DNA of 59,471 nt from Ruminococcus sp. Its GTDB lineage: Bacteria > Bacillota > Clostridia > Oscillospirales > Ruminococcaceae. A program made the position numbers and the translations under genes. The notes beneath the pieces were generated by a model, which was given only the letters and a program-made list of their open reading frames with translations, was not told the DNA's origin and searched no databases. The DNA lies in NCBI GenBank assembly GCA_017519415.1, contig JAFWSI010000031.1, forward strand, positions 1 to 59,471, read 5' to 3'. Below, one piece after another: positions 24,343 to 33,696 of this stretch (the stretch's first letter is position 1; every line of letters starts with the position of its first letter).

Positions 24343-26961
24343 ATGGAAATCGACAGAAGTAAAATATCCCCCATGATGCAGCAGTACTTCGAGGTCAAGG
24401 ACAAGTACAAGGACTGTATCCTCTTCTTCCGTCTCGGCGACTTCTACGAGATGTTCTTCGACGACGCAGTGGTAGTTTCCAAGGCGCTGGAGCTGACCCT
24501 CACCGGCAGGGACTGCGGACTTGAGGAAAGGGCTCCCATGTGCGGAGTACCCTATCATGCGGCGGATATGTACATAAAAAGGCTCATAGACATGGGCTTC
24601 AAGGTGGCTGTCTGCGAGCAGCTCACCGATCCTGCCGAGACCAAGGGAATTGTTGTCCGGGATGTTATCCGCGTGGTAACTCCGGGTACGCTGACGGAGA
24701 GCAGTATGCTGGACGACGGCAGCAACAACTACATATGCAGTATATACTACGACGAGGAGAACAAAACCTGCGGCGTGGCGTCTGCCGATCTTTCCACGGG
24801 CAAGGCGGCTCTCAGCTTCTTTGAGGGCAAGGAGCTTGAAGCCGACGTTATAAACGAGCTCTCACGCTGTCAGCCTGCGGAGATAATCTTCCCGCAGAAC
24901 TTCCTCTCGCTGAAAAACGTTGCGGATTTTGTAAAGGTAAGGCTCACCTGTGCGGTGACACTCCGCGACACCATATGCTTCACCCCTTCCGCACGCAGGG
25001 ACATGGCTGCGGCGGTATTCGGAGTCAGGTCCGTAGCGGAGCTGGGCATAAGCGAGGACGGTGCGGACTGCGCGGCGGTCTGCGGCCTTTTCGACTACAT
25101 AAACGACACCCAGAAGACCTCGGTATCCCGCTTTACTTCCATAGAGCTCCTCAGCGGCGAGCAGTTCATGGGACTTGATCTCAATGCAAGGCGCAACCTT
25201 GAACTCACGGAGACTCTCCGCAGCAAGGAGAAAAAGGGCTCTCTGTTATGGGTGCTGGACTCCACGAAGACCTCCATGGGACGCAGGCTTCTGAAAAACT
25301 GGATAGAGCAGCCCCTTAAAAGTCCCGCAAGGATAATCGAGCGTCTTGACGCTGTGGAGGCTCTCTACCGCAGGAGCGTTGTGCTCTCTGACCTCACGGC
25401 TCTCCTTGACAAGGTATACGATCTGGAGCGCCTTATGACCAAGGTCATGTACAAGAGCGCAAATCCCCGCGACCTGAAGTCTCTTTCCGCTACGGCGCAG
25501 CAGCTTCCCCTCATAAAGCAGGAGCTGGAAAAGCTCTCGGATTCAAAGCTCCTTGCACAGTATAACAGCGACATATCCACTCTCGACGAGCTGGTGAACC
25601 TTGTGGAGAACGCCATCATGGACGAGCCGCCCATATCCGTCAAGGACGGCGGCGTTATCAAGGAGGGCTTCAACAAGGAGCTTGACGAGCTCCGCCATAT
25701 TATGAACAACGGCAGGAGCATAATCGACGGGATAGAGCAGAAGGAAAAGGAGTCCACGGGCATAAAGACACTGAAAATAGGCTTCAACCGTGTTTTCGGC
25801 TATTATCTTGAGGTAACGCGCTCCTATTACGACCTTATCCCCGAGGGCTGGATACGCAAGCAGACCCTTGCCAATGCCGAGCGCTTCATCACCGAGGAGC
25901 TGAAAAACGCTGAAAACGCCATACTCGGCGCCAAGGACAAGGCTCTCTCCCTTGAAGCCGATATTTTCGCAGAGGTACGCGATTTCCTTGCCACAAAGCT
26001 TGAAGCCGTACAGAAAACGGCCTCCGCAGTTGCGGCTGTGGACGTGCTGTGCTCATTTGCGGACGTGGCTCTCCGAAATCAGTACGTAAAGCCGGATATA
26101 GCCATTGACGGTGCTATCGACATCAAGGCGGGACGTCACCCCGTTGTGGAGCTCATGCTCACAGAGGAGATGTTCGTGCCCAACGACCTGCACATCGACA
26201 ACAAGTCCGACCGTATGTCCATAATCACGGGACCCAATATGTCGGGTAAATCCACATATATGCGTCAGGCTGCCCTTATAGTCCTCATGGCGCAGATAGG
26301 CAGCTTCGTGCCTGCGGACAGTGCAAAAATATCCGTGGTGGACAAGATATTCACCCGTGTGGGAGCCTCCGACGACCTTACCGCGGGACAGTCCACCTTC
26401 ATGGTGGAGATGAGCGAGGTCTCGGACATACTCAAAAACGCCACACCCAACAGTCTTGTGATACTTGACGAGGTGGGGCGCGGCACCTCCACCTTTGACG
26501 GGGTCAGCATAGCCCGTGCAGTCGCGGAATACATATGCAGCTCAAAGAAGCTGGGCTGCAAGACCCTTTTTGCCACTCACTACCATGAGCTCATAGGACT
26601 TGAGGACGAGCTTGAGGGCGTGAAGAACTACAGCATAGCCGTAAACAAGCACGGCGGAACCATACGCTTCCTGCGCAAGATAGTTCGCGGCGGCGTGGAC
26701 GAGAGCTACGGCGTGGACGTAGCGAAGCTGGCGGGACTTCCCCCGAAGGTGGTCGCAAGAGCAAGAGAGCTTCTTGAGGAAATGGAACGGCAGCACGGGG
26801 CGGAGCGCCCTGCGGCAGTCCGTGAGGAGTCGGGACAGATAAGCTTCGGCAGTCTCGGACGGGAGGCGGCGCTGGAAATGCTTGAAAAGACCAATATCGA
26901 CGAGCTTACGGACAGCGAGTGCCGCGAGCTCCTCAGCGATATGCTGAAAGCTATTCAGTAG
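24343..26961 (+). CDS. mutS: DNA mismatch repair protein MutS
   Basis: Recognises mismatches and small loops and starts repair with MutL. The 872 residues are typical. The N-terminal mismatch-binding motif is in FRLGDFYEMFFDDA (the FxE element in FYE). The C-terminal ABC-type ATPase has Walker A GPNMSGKST (about 630-638), the DEVGRGTSTFDG Walker B/signature region and the THYHEL switch. It starts 4 bases after the preceding broken gene, with SD AAAGGAG. mutL follows after one hypothetical gene. Confidence 0.98.
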   Translation: MEIDRSKISPMMQQYFEVKDKYKDCILFFRLGDFYEMFFDDAVVVSKALELTLTGRDCGLEERAPMCGVPYHAADMYIKRLIDMGFKVAVCEQLTDPAETKGIVVRDVIRVVTPGTLTESSMLDDGSNNYICSIYYDEENKTCGVASADLSTGKAALSFFEGKELEADVINELSRCQPAEIIFPQNFLSLKNVADFVKVRLTCAVTLRDTICFTPSARRDMAAAVFGVRSVAELGISEDGADCAAVCGLFDYINDTQKTSVSRFTSIELLSGEQFMGLDLNARRNLELTETLRSKEKKGSLLWVLDSTKTSMGRRLLKNWIEQPLKSPARIIERLDAVEALYRRSVVLSDLTALLDKVYDLERLMTKVMYKSANPRDLKSLSATAQQLPLIKQELEKLSDSKLLAQYNSDISTLDELVNLVENAIMDEPPISVKDGGVIKEGFNKELDELRHIMNNGRSIIDGIEQKEKESTGIKTLKIGFNRVFGYYLEVTRSYYDLIPEGWIRKQTLANAERFITEELKNAENAILGAKDKALSLEADIFAEVRDFLATKLEAVQKTASAVAAVDVLCSFADVALRNQYVKPDIAIDGAIDIKAGRHPVVELMLTEEMFVPNDLHIDNKSDRMSIITGPNMSGKSTYMRQAALIVLMAQIGSFVPADSAKISVVDKIFTRVGASDDLTAGQSTFMVEMSEVSDILKNATPNSLVILDEVGRGTSTFDGVSIARAVAEYICSSKKLGCKTLFATHYHELIGLEDELEGVKNYSIAVNKHGGTIRFLRKIVRGGVDESYGVDVAKLAGLPPKVVARARELLEEMERQHGAERPAAVREESGQISFGSLGREAALEMLEKTNIDELTDSECRELLSDMLKAIQ

Positions 26962-27109
26962 GGAACGCCGTCCTCGGCGTTCCGGGCCCTTAGTCGTTAG
27001 CCCTTAGGGAGCGGCCGAGCCCATGAACGGGATTCCAAAGGGACTTTGTTCCTTTGGCGGGTTTGGGCAGAGCCCAAATATCTAAGGCGCTTCGCAAAGG
27101 CGTTCCCTA
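26959..27109. repeat. MITE-like element with 11-bp terminal inverted repeats after mutS
   Basis: TAGGGAACGCC (26959-26969) and GGCGTTCCCTA (27099-27109) bound a 151-bp segment; the left end contains the mutS stop codon. Inside are hairpins GGAACGCC/GGCGTTCC, CCAAAGG/CCTTTGG and TTTGGGC/GCCCAAA. It holds no ORF. The motif CCATGAACGGGAT inside recurs at 53541. The 80 bases after it are plain intergenic DNA with short ATTATGAATT repeats. Confidence 0.55.
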
Positions 27110-27198
27110 AAATATACATTATGCAGCGGTGGCATTTCACCGCCTGCAAATATAAAATTATGTATTATGAATTATGAATTGAAACAGAGGTGCAAATC

Positions 27199-27819
27199 AT
27201 GCCTGCATATTTTTCAATGATAATGGAATTCAACCGCGGCGAGCTGGATTTCGACAATATGAAGGAGCTCAGCCATTACCTGAAATACGCGGGGCTCGAG
27301 TTCAGGGACGGCGCATGGAACGCCGCAAAGGAGAGCCTTGACGAGATAATGGACTGGAACCAGAAAAAGCTTGAGGAGGATTTCGTTCTCGGCTATGACG
27401 AGGACGCTTCCAACGACTACAAGCAGATGCATTTCAGCTACGGCGGCTTTTCGGAGGTGCGCGGCTTCATTATGAACGAGGAGCCCATACGGGGTGAATT
27501 CACCTTTACACTCCTTATACCCCAGGATGAGGTACACATAAGCGAGCACACCTACAAAAAAGAGGCTGTGGAGAAGCTGAAAGCCCTTGCCACCATACTG
27601 TGGATACTCCCGAAGACCCGTACCCTTCAGACGGAGCTGGAGCTGTGCGAGGGTATCTCTCCCGAGATCGACATAAGGGGCGGAGCGCTGCCTGCCGCTT
27701 ATCCCTTTGCCATAGTGTCCGAAAAGCAGTTCGGGAATATGGACACGTCAAAATATACTGCCGAGCACATAAACGCAGGCGGAGTAATACTCATGCCCAA
27801 CTGGGTAAAGCTGGTCTGA
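27199..27819 (+). CDS. Hypothetical soluble protein between mutS and mutL
   Basis: I do not recognise this 206-residue protein. ATG 27199 follows AGAGGTG closely; an in-frame GTG at 27190 is part of that SD. It has no signal peptide or membrane segment. The N-terminal half is helical and acidic (MKELSHYLKYAGLEF, WNAAKESLDEIMDWNQK) and the C-terminal half is mixed, ending GGVILMPNWVKLV. Its place between mutS and mutL, 29 bases before mutL, suggests co-transcription but not necessarily a repair role. Confidence 0.7.
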   Translation: MPAYFSMIMEFNRGELDFDNMKELSHYLKYAGLEFRDGAWNAAKESLDEIMDWNQKKLEEDFVLGYDEDASNDYKQMHFSYGGFSEVRGFIMNEEPIRGEFTFTLLIPQDEVHISEHTYKKEAVEKLKALATILWILPKTRTLQTELELCEGISPEIDIRGGALPAAYPFAIVSEKQFGNMDTSKYTAEHINAGGVILMPNWVKLV

Positions 27820-27848
27820 GCTGAGTCTAATCGGAAAGGAAGTAAGCA

Positions 27849-29870
27849 ATGCCCCCTATCAACGTCCTAAGTAAGGAAATATCAGAGCTGATCGCCGCGG
27901 GAGAGGTCATAGAGCGGCCCTCCTCGGTAATAAAGGAGCTGGTGGAGAACTCCATAGATTCGGGAGCGACACACATAACCGTGGAGATAAAGAACGGCGG
28001 CACTACATATATGCGGGTCACGGACGACGGCTGCGGAATGTCATTTGACGACGTGCCGAAGGCCTTTCTTCGTCATGCCACAAGCAAGATAAGCGCCAAG
28101 GAGGATCTGGACAATATAATCACTCTCGGCTTCCGCGGTGAAGCCCTTGCCTCCGTTGCGGCAGTTGCCCGCGTGGAGATAATGACAAAGCAGAAGGACG
28201 AGCTCTACGGCACCCTGTACAATATCGAGGGAAGCGCAGAGAAGTCCCACGAGAAGAGCGGCTGCCCCGACGGTACCACGGTGATAATCCGCGACCTGTT
28301 CTACAATGTCCCCGCAAGGCGGAAGTTCATGAAAAAGGACGTTACCGAGGGCAACGCAGTCAGCAATATCCTACAGAAGATAACCATGTCCCACCCCGGC
28401 ATTTCCTTCCGCTTTATCCGGGATAACCGCACGGAGTTCAATTCCAGCGGCGACGGAGAGCTGTTCTCCGCCATATATGCGGTCTATGGACGGGACTTCG
28501 CCCGCGACCTCATACCCGTGGATTACGAATACGAGGGAGTACACGTTGGGGGATTCGTCATAAAGCCCCTGTACTCAAAGACCAACAGGGCGTTCCAGAA
28601 CTTCTTCGTGAACGGCAGATACGTCCGTTCAAGGCTCTGCTCGGCAGCCCCCGAGAACGCCTACACCAACATGATAATGACGGGAAAATTCCCTGCCTGC
28701 GTGCTCCTCATCGATCTGCCCCCCAGCACTATGGACGTAAATATCCACCCTACCAAAGCTGAGGTGCGCTTCACCAACGAGAAATCCGTGTCCGACGCGG
28801 TTTACTTCGCCGTGAAGAACGCCATGATGAAGGACGGTCTTATATACGAATTCGAGCTCAAGCCCCATGCGGACTGGACGAAGGCTGCTCCCGAGCAGGG
28901 GGAGCTGAAACAGCAGGAGTTCATGTTCACTCCTGTTGACAAGATAGAGGAGACCGAGCAGAAGCTTGCAGAGACAACCAAGCCTGTATATGAAGCTCCC
29001 GCACCTGTGTACACAGCTCCGAAGCCTACAGTTGAGGAAGCTCCCGTAACTGCTGATATTACGCCGAGCCCTGCCTATGACCAGCCGGTACAGGCGGCAG
29101 CTCCCGTGTATGAAAGGGAAGCTGAGACTGCTCCCGTACAGGAGCAGACACAGGAGCCGATAAAAGCTTCCGGAGCTGTCCCGGAGCCGCCGAAGGCTGT
29201 GGAGGGCTTCAGCTATATCACACAGCAGTCCTTTGCGGCAGCTCCCGCGCCGAAGCCTGCGGAGCCCGAAGCTCCCAAGGAGTCGGTATGGACGGAAAAG
29301 CCGAAGATCCGCGTTATCGGCGAGGCCTTCGGACTTTACGTAGTCGCGGAAGTGGGCGACGATACCATGATAATGATAGACAAGCACGCCGCACATGAGC
29401 GCATAATATTTGAGCGCCTGAAAAGCCGCAACTGTAAGCAGTACAGCCAGCAGCTCCTTACGGGAGTAAAGGTGCTGCTCACAGCCGACGAATTCAGCGC
29501 CCTTGAAACAAATCAGGAGCTTCTTGTGGATCTGGGCTTTGCCTTTGACTTCTCGGAGAAGCCCTGCGTGGTGGCAACAGCTGTACCCACCTTCATCATG
29601 GAGCTTGACATGGAGGAGATAATTTCCGAGATAGCAAACAATCTCCGTATGTACAGCCACGATCCCCAGTCCCATATGCTGGACGATATGCTCCACACAG
29701 TTGCCTGCAAATCGGCAATCAAGGGCAATGACAAGAACGACATCGCGGAGCTCCAGTCTCTTGCGGAGCAGGTCTACTTTGACGAGAGGATACGCCATTG
29801 TCCTCATGGCAGACCCGTGATGTTCACCATGACCAAGAGCAATATCTCACATCAATTCAAAAGAACCTAA
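27849..29870 (+). CDS. mutL: DNA mismatch repair protein MutL
   Basis: A 673-residue MutL of the nicking type. The N-terminal GHKL ATPase has ELIAAGEVIERPSSVIKEL, DDGCGM, FLRHATSK and LGFRGEALAS; VNIHPTKAEVRF follows. A Pro/Ala/Glu-rich linker with repeated AP-V-Y units spans about 345-475. The C-terminal endonuclease domain shows DKHAAHERIIFE from D511 (family DQHA(x2)E(x4)E, here with Lys for Gln), ACKSAIKGND and CPHGRP, which bind metal. SD GGAAAGGAAG precedes the ATG. Confidence 0.97.
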   Translation: MPPINVLSKEISELIAAGEVIERPSSVIKELVENSIDSGATHITVEIKNGGTTYMRVTDDGCGMSFDDVPKAFLRHATSKISAKEDLDNIITLGFRGEALASVAAVARVEIMTKQKDELYGTLYNIEGSAEKSHEKSGCPDGTTVIIRDLFYNVPARRKFMKKDVTEGNAVSNILQKITMSHPGISFRFIRDNRTEFNSSGDGELFSAIYAVYGRDFARDLIPVDYEYEGVHVGGFVIKPLYSKTNRAFQNFFVNGRYVRSRLCSAAPENAYTNMIMTGKFPACVLLIDLPPSTMDVNIHPTKAEVRFTNEKSVSDAVYFAVKNAMMKDGLIYEFELKPHADWTKAAPEQGELKQQEFMFTPVDKIEETEQKLAETTKPVYEAPAPVYTAPKPTVEEAPVTADITPSPAYDQPVQAAAPVYEREAETAPVQEQTQEPIKASGAVPEPPKAVEGFSYITQQSFAAAPAPKPAEPEAPKESVWTEKPKIRVIGEAFGLYVVAEVGDDTMIMIDKHAAHERIIFERLKSRNCKQYSQQLLTGVKVLLTADEFSALETNQELLVDLGFAFDFSEKPCVVATAVPTFIMELDMEEIISEIANNLRMYSHDPQSHMLDDMLHTVACKSAIKGNDKNDIAELQSLAEQVYFDERIRHCPHGRPVMFTMTKSNISHQFKRT

Positions 29871-29881
29871 GGAGAAACAAG

Positions 29882-30454
29882 ATGATGAGGTATATCAGAA
29901 GGTCTTTTCAATTTCTCCTGATAATTGGTGTTTGTTTGTTAGTTGTCATGTTTTTTGTGCAGAGAAGATTTGTAATAAAAGGCTTTTCAAATCTGTATAT
30001 TTTATTCGGAATAATAATATCAGCAGCAGGAGCTTTGGCCGTTAATACGCTTGAACGTTTTTCAGAGAGAAAAATACTTGTGGGTGTATACAGCGTTATT
30101 ATTGTTGTTTCGGGTTTATTCATATGTTTCGTAGCAAATGGGATAAGCAGAAATCTGTGTGAAAACGAGAAGTTCTATTCTCTTTCAGTTACTGGCTATT
30201 CGGAAGTAAAAAGGATAGTTTTGTATGAATATAATGCCCTGATGGAGAATCGTGGGTGTTTGTGTATAAAAGTCAATGATCACATATACAAGAAAATCCC
30301 CGATACATTATATCGTGTTGATTCAGGATACTCACTTTCAAAACCTGATAGTCTTATACTAAAGTATAATTCAGAAAGCAAAACATTGAATATGAAATAT
30401 AAAATGAATGAAAAAAGTGAATATATTGAAAAAGTAGTTTTTATTGATGATTGA
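29882..30454 (+). CDS. Small membrane protein of unknown function
   Basis: A 190-residue protein starting at ATG 29882 (a second ATG follows directly), 11 bases after mutL with SD AAGGAGA. Three hydrophobic segments lie in the first half (about residues 10-27, 38-55 and 67-88), followed by a soluble domain of about 100 residues. Base composition is clearly more A/T-rich than mutL or miaA, with many ATA, TTT and AAA codons. The gene and its neighbour interrupt the usual mutL-miaA order, which suggests acquisition. I do not recognise the family. Confidence 0.7.
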   Translation: MMRYIRRSFQFLLIIGVCLLVVMFFVQRRFVIKGFSNLYILFGIIISAAGALAVNTLERFSERKILVGVYSVIIVVSGLFICFVANGISRNLCENEKFYSLSVTGYSEVKRIVLYEYNALMENRGCLCIKVNDHIYKKIPDTLYRVDSGYSLSKPDSLILKYNSESKTLNMKYKMNEKSEYIEKVVFIDD

Positions 30455-30479
30455 AACAGTATTTATATGAGCATAGGGT

Positions 30480-31154
30480 ATGAAACGAGCAGTAAAAGTA
30501 TTTATCGCAGTATATATAGCAGTATTTATTGCACTTTTTGTATTCCTTGTTGTATGCTTCGGCAGCTGTATCGGCAGGGGAAACAGTGACATATATCATT
30601 TAGAGTTTGAACTGGAAAACGTTCCTGAGGGTACAGTCTTTGTGGATATACTTGCGAAAGGCAATTGGGAAAAGCAGCGACGGGCAGATGTTGATAATGA
30701 ACACTTACTTGGCATCGACCGTAACTGCGAAATTGTAAGATATGACAAGGACGGCTATAAAAGCTTGATGTTCAATACTGAAATTTTTTATGAGGGAGAC
30801 AAGATCGACACTGCGGAATCTCATAATCATCTGTGCTATGGAGGCTATGGAATGGAAATATTCAAAAACCTTCCATATGTAAAGATAGCTTACTGCGATA
30901 AGGACGGAAATATTCTCGGTATTACTGAGGAAAAGAAGGTCATGCCGGCGTATCTCAGGCGAGTCCGGTATGAGTTTTATGCAGACGGAGAAAAGCTTAG
31001 TTACAGGCGGATAACACAGCACATTTATTTTCAGATATGGCTGCTTCTGTTATTTATGCTGATACTTGGAGCGGTTATTTTAATGCGTATGCCGCGCCCG
31101 GAAAACACAGAGCACATACAGTCGGGAGAAGTTGATAATGAACGAAAAGAATAA
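30480..31154 (+). CDS. Membrane-anchored protein of unknown function
   Basis: A 224-residue protein with an N-terminal helix (about 5-30), an extracytoplasmic domain of about 150 residues and a C-terminal helix (about 183-205) with a charged tail. The external domain includes LEFELENVPEGTVFVDIL and KIAYCDKDGNILGITEE, a beta-rich pattern. Like the preceding gene it is A/T-rich. Its end overlaps the start of miaA by 17 bases. The SD is weak (ATAGGGTATG). The function is unknown. Confidence 0.7.
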   Translation: MKRAVKVFIAVYIAVFIALFVFLVVCFGSCIGRGNSDIYHLEFELENVPEGTVFVDILAKGNWEKQRRADVDNEHLLGIDRNCEIVRYDKDGYKSLMFNTEIFYEGDKIDTAESHNHLCYGGYGMEIFKNLPYVKIAYCDKDGNILGITEEKKVMPAYLRRVRYEFYADGEKLSYRRITQHIYFQIWLLLLFMLILGAVILMRMPRPENTEHIQSGEVDNERKE

Positions 31155-32091
31155 CAAGCCCTTTGTGCTGGCTGTAGTCGGTCCGACGGCGTCGGGCAAG
31201 ACCCGGCTGGGCGTTGAGCTTGCGAAGATCTGCGGCGGAGAGGTCATCTCCGCCGATTCCATGCAGATATACAAGGGCATGGACATAGCCTCGGCAAAGC
31301 CGACGGAAGAAGAAAAACAGGGGATACCCCACCACCTCATGGGTATCCTTGACAGGGACGCGAGCTTCAGCGCCGCAGACTATGTGAGCCTTGCCAACGA
31401 GAAGATACGGGAGGTGCTCTCCCGCGGAAAGCTCCCCATAATCGTGGGAGGTACGGGGCTTTACATCGACTCCCTTCTTGAAAATGTGAAATTCTCAGAA
31501 GGCGGCAGCGATGAGGCCTACCGTGAGGAGCTCTACGCCTTTGCCCGCGAAAAGGGCAATGAGGCTCTCCACGCCCGTCTTGCGGAGCTCGACCCCGCGG
31601 CAGCAGAGGGCATACACCCAAACAACCTTGTACGCGTAGTCCGCGCACTTGAGGTCTGTCACGTTACGGGACGGCGGTTCAGCGACCTGAAAAAGGAGAG
31701 CCGTCTTGTGGAAAGTCCGTATGATTCCCTGATAATAGGGCTGAATTACGAAAACAGGCAGACACTTTACGACCGCATAGATATGCGGGTGGACGAAATG
31801 GTAAAGGCGGGGCTCGTTGAAGAAGCCTGTCAGCTCTGGCAGGAGAGCGGCATGAAGACCGCCGCCAACGCCATAGGCTACAAGGAACTCATACCTTACT
31901 TCGAGGGAAGGGCGGAGCTCAGCGACTGTATCGACATTATAAAACAGGAAACGCGCCGTTATGCCAAGCGCCAACTGACGTGGTTCCGCAAAAACGCCCG
32001 TATCGAGTGGCTGTTTTTGGACAGATTTAATAAAAATAATGAAATATTAGAAAAATGCAAAAAAACTATAGCCAAATACTTGGAAATGTGA
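31138..32091 (+). CDS. miaA: tRNA dimethylallyltransferase
   Basis: Adds the dimethylallyl group to A37 of tRNAs reading UNN codons, making the substrate of MiaB. The start is ATG 31138 (317 residues) with GGGAGAA 8 bases upstream; a TTG at 31132 is less likely. The P-loop GPTASGKT, SADSMQIYKGMDI, GGTGLYIDSLL and the C-terminal ETRRYAKRQLTWFR are typical. A promoter element for hfq overlaps its stop codon. Confidence 0.96.
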   Translation: MNEKNNKPFVLAVVGPTASGKTRLGVELAKICGGEVISADSMQIYKGMDIASAKPTEEEKQGIPHHLMGILDRDASFSAADYVSLANEKIREVLSRGKLPIIVGGTGLYIDSLLENVKFSEGGSDEAYREELYAFAREKGNEALHARLAELDPAAAEGIHPNNLVRVVRALEVCHVTGRRFSDLKKESRLVESPYDSLIIGLNYENRQTLYDRIDMRVDEMVKAGLVEEACQLWQESGMKTAANAIGYKELIPYFEGRAELSDCIDIIKQETRRYAKRQLTWFRKNARIEWLFLDRFNKNNEILEKCKKTIAKYLEM

Positions 32092-32097
32092 TATAAT
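32089..32097 (+). promoter_or_regulatory. Extended -10 promoter for hfq
   Basis: TG-A-TATAAT, with TG and A forming the miaA stop codon and TATAAT at 32092-32097. No -35 match is at the right distance. It would give hfq an own transcript with an 80-nt leader. Confidence 0.5.
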
Positions 32098-32185
32098 GTA
32101 CTGTGTGTATTTCTATGCGGCATTTTTGACAAAAGATTTTACGCAAAGATTTCTTCACACAAACAAATAAAAAAGGAGAATGTGT

Positions 32186-32425
32186 ATGAACAAAACTATC
32201 AATCTGCAGGACGTGTTCCTTAATCAGTGCAGAAAAGACAAGATCATGGTAACGATCATACTCACAAACGGCTTCCAGTTCAAGGGAATGGTAAGAGGCT
32301 TTGACAGCTACGTTGCTATCTTCGACTGTGAAGGAAAGCAGCAGCTGGTATACAAGCACGCTATCTCAACTATCATCCCCGCAAGATCGGTTTCGATACT
32401 TGACGCTTCCGAAAAGAACGACTAA
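32186..32425 (+). CDS. hfq: RNA chaperone Hfq
   Basis: A 79-residue Sm-like protein that forms hexamers and binds U-rich and A-rich RNA. I use ATG 32186 ([17 protein letters not shown]) with AGGAG 7 bases upstream; ATG 32180 abuts the SD. The Sm1 motif [20 protein letters not shown] and the Sm2 motif YKHAISTI are clear. The miaA-hfq order is conserved widely. Confidence 0.95.
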   Translation: MNKTINLQDVFLNQCRKDKIMVTIILTNGFQFKGMVRGFDSYVAIFDCEGKQQLVYKHAISTIIPARSVSILDASEKND

Positions 32426-32436
32426 GGGTGGTCTGA

Positions 32437-33696
32437 ATGCGATTTTCCAGATCGGAAGGCAGCTTCATGGTAAAGCTCCTGAGGAACTTTTCCCTTGTGC
32501 TGCTTCTGATAGTGTTTGTCAGCATAGTCTATAACTTCCGCAACAGGGAGAGTGATACGGTCTCCGCGCTTATGGCCTCGGCTGTCTCCTCAAAGGAGTA
32601 CAAGGGGGTTTTCATAAGGGACGAGGAGATACTCCTCTACAGCGGAGTGGGCACCCTGAGCTACAATGTCTCGGACGGCGGCAAGGTGGGCAGCGGCATG
32701 ATAATCGCCGAGGCCTATTCCGCGGACGAGCAGCTCAGCATAAAGCACCAGAAGGCTAAGCTGGAAAAGGAACTGAATATCCTTGAAAAAATACAGAATC
32801 CCGGAACTCTTGAATCCGCTCAGCCCGCAGCCCTCTCAAAGAGTATAGACGAGAATTACAGAAGTCTTGTATATTGCAGGGATATGGGCGATTATTCCGG
32901 GCTCGAGGACGTAAAGGACGAGCTGCTGGTACAGCTCAGTACCTACCAGATCATTACCGACGAGGTACAGGGCTTTGCACAGAAAATATCCGACATCAAG
33001 GCGGAGATCGCCAAGCTGGACGCACAGACGGCCCTCCCGAAGGAAATGATCCCCGCGCCCCGTTCCGCTTATTTCGCAAGCTACTGCGACGGCTATGAGG
33101 ACAAGCTCAATACCAAGGAGCTGGACAAGCTCACCGTCACTATGCTGGAGGAGGTCACGGACAGAAAGTCCACGGCTCCCAACGTTGTGGGCAAGCTCAT
33201 CGACGGCTACGGCTGGTATCTTGCGGTAGTTGCCGACAACTCCAAGAAGGAGTACTCCATTGGCGAGCGCGTGAGACTCAGATTCGATTCCTCGGCGGAC
33301 AGCTATCCTGCCGAGATAACCGATATACGCGACGAGAGCCGGAACAAGAGCATTCTCGTGATCTTCTGCGACAAGTTCAATTACGAGCTCGTGCAGCACA
33401 GAGCCGAAAAGGTGGAGCTCATCAAGGGTGAGTACACAGGACTGAGAGTGCCGCGGGAGGCTATAAGATTTGCGGACGTTGCCGAGACCTTTGAGGACGA
33501 GAGCGGCAACGTGACCGAAAAGACGCTGAGACGCAAGGGCGTATATATACGCAAGGGCGAACAGGTGCTCTTCAAGAAGATAGAGGTCATCTACGAGGGA
33601 AGCGATTACGTTCTCTCAAAAAGCAGCAGCGACCCCGAATATCTTGCGCTTTACGACGATATTATGACCGAGGGGGTCGATAATGATGACAAGTAG
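32437..33696 (+). CDS. HlyD-like membrane protein of the sepF cluster
   Basis: A 419-residue protein, 11 bases after hfq. One membrane helix lies at about 13-32, then an extracytoplasmic region. The segments FIRDEEILLYSGVGTLSYNV and GGKVGSGMIIAEAYS resemble the biotinyl-lipoyl-like hairpin of HlyD/membrane-fusion proteins, followed by a helical part (about 95-200) and a beta domain. Its partner exporter is not nearby. Its place just before yggS-sepF is common in Clostridia, hinting at a role near the division site; this is inference. It overlaps yggS by 14 bases. Confidence 0.72.
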   Translation: MRFSRSEGSFMVKLLRNFSLVLLLIVFVSIVYNFRNRESDTVSALMASAVSSKEYKGVFIRDEEILLYSGVGTLSYNVSDGGKVGSGMIIAEAYSADEQLSIKHQKAKLEKELNILEKIQNPGTLESAQPAALSKSIDENYRSLVYCRDMGDYSGLEDVKDELLVQLSTYQIITDEVQGFAQKISDIKAEIAKLDAQTALPKEMIPAPRSAYFASYCDGYEDKLNTKELDKLTVTMLEEVTDRKSTAPNVVGKLIDGYGWYLAVVADNSKKEYSIGERVRLRFDSSADSYPAEITDIRDESRNKSILVIFCDKFNYELVQHRAEKVELIKGEYTGLRVPREAIRFADVAETFEDESGNVTEKTLRRKGVYIRKGEQVLFKKIEVIYEGSDYVLSKSSSDPEYLALYDDIMTEGVDNDDK

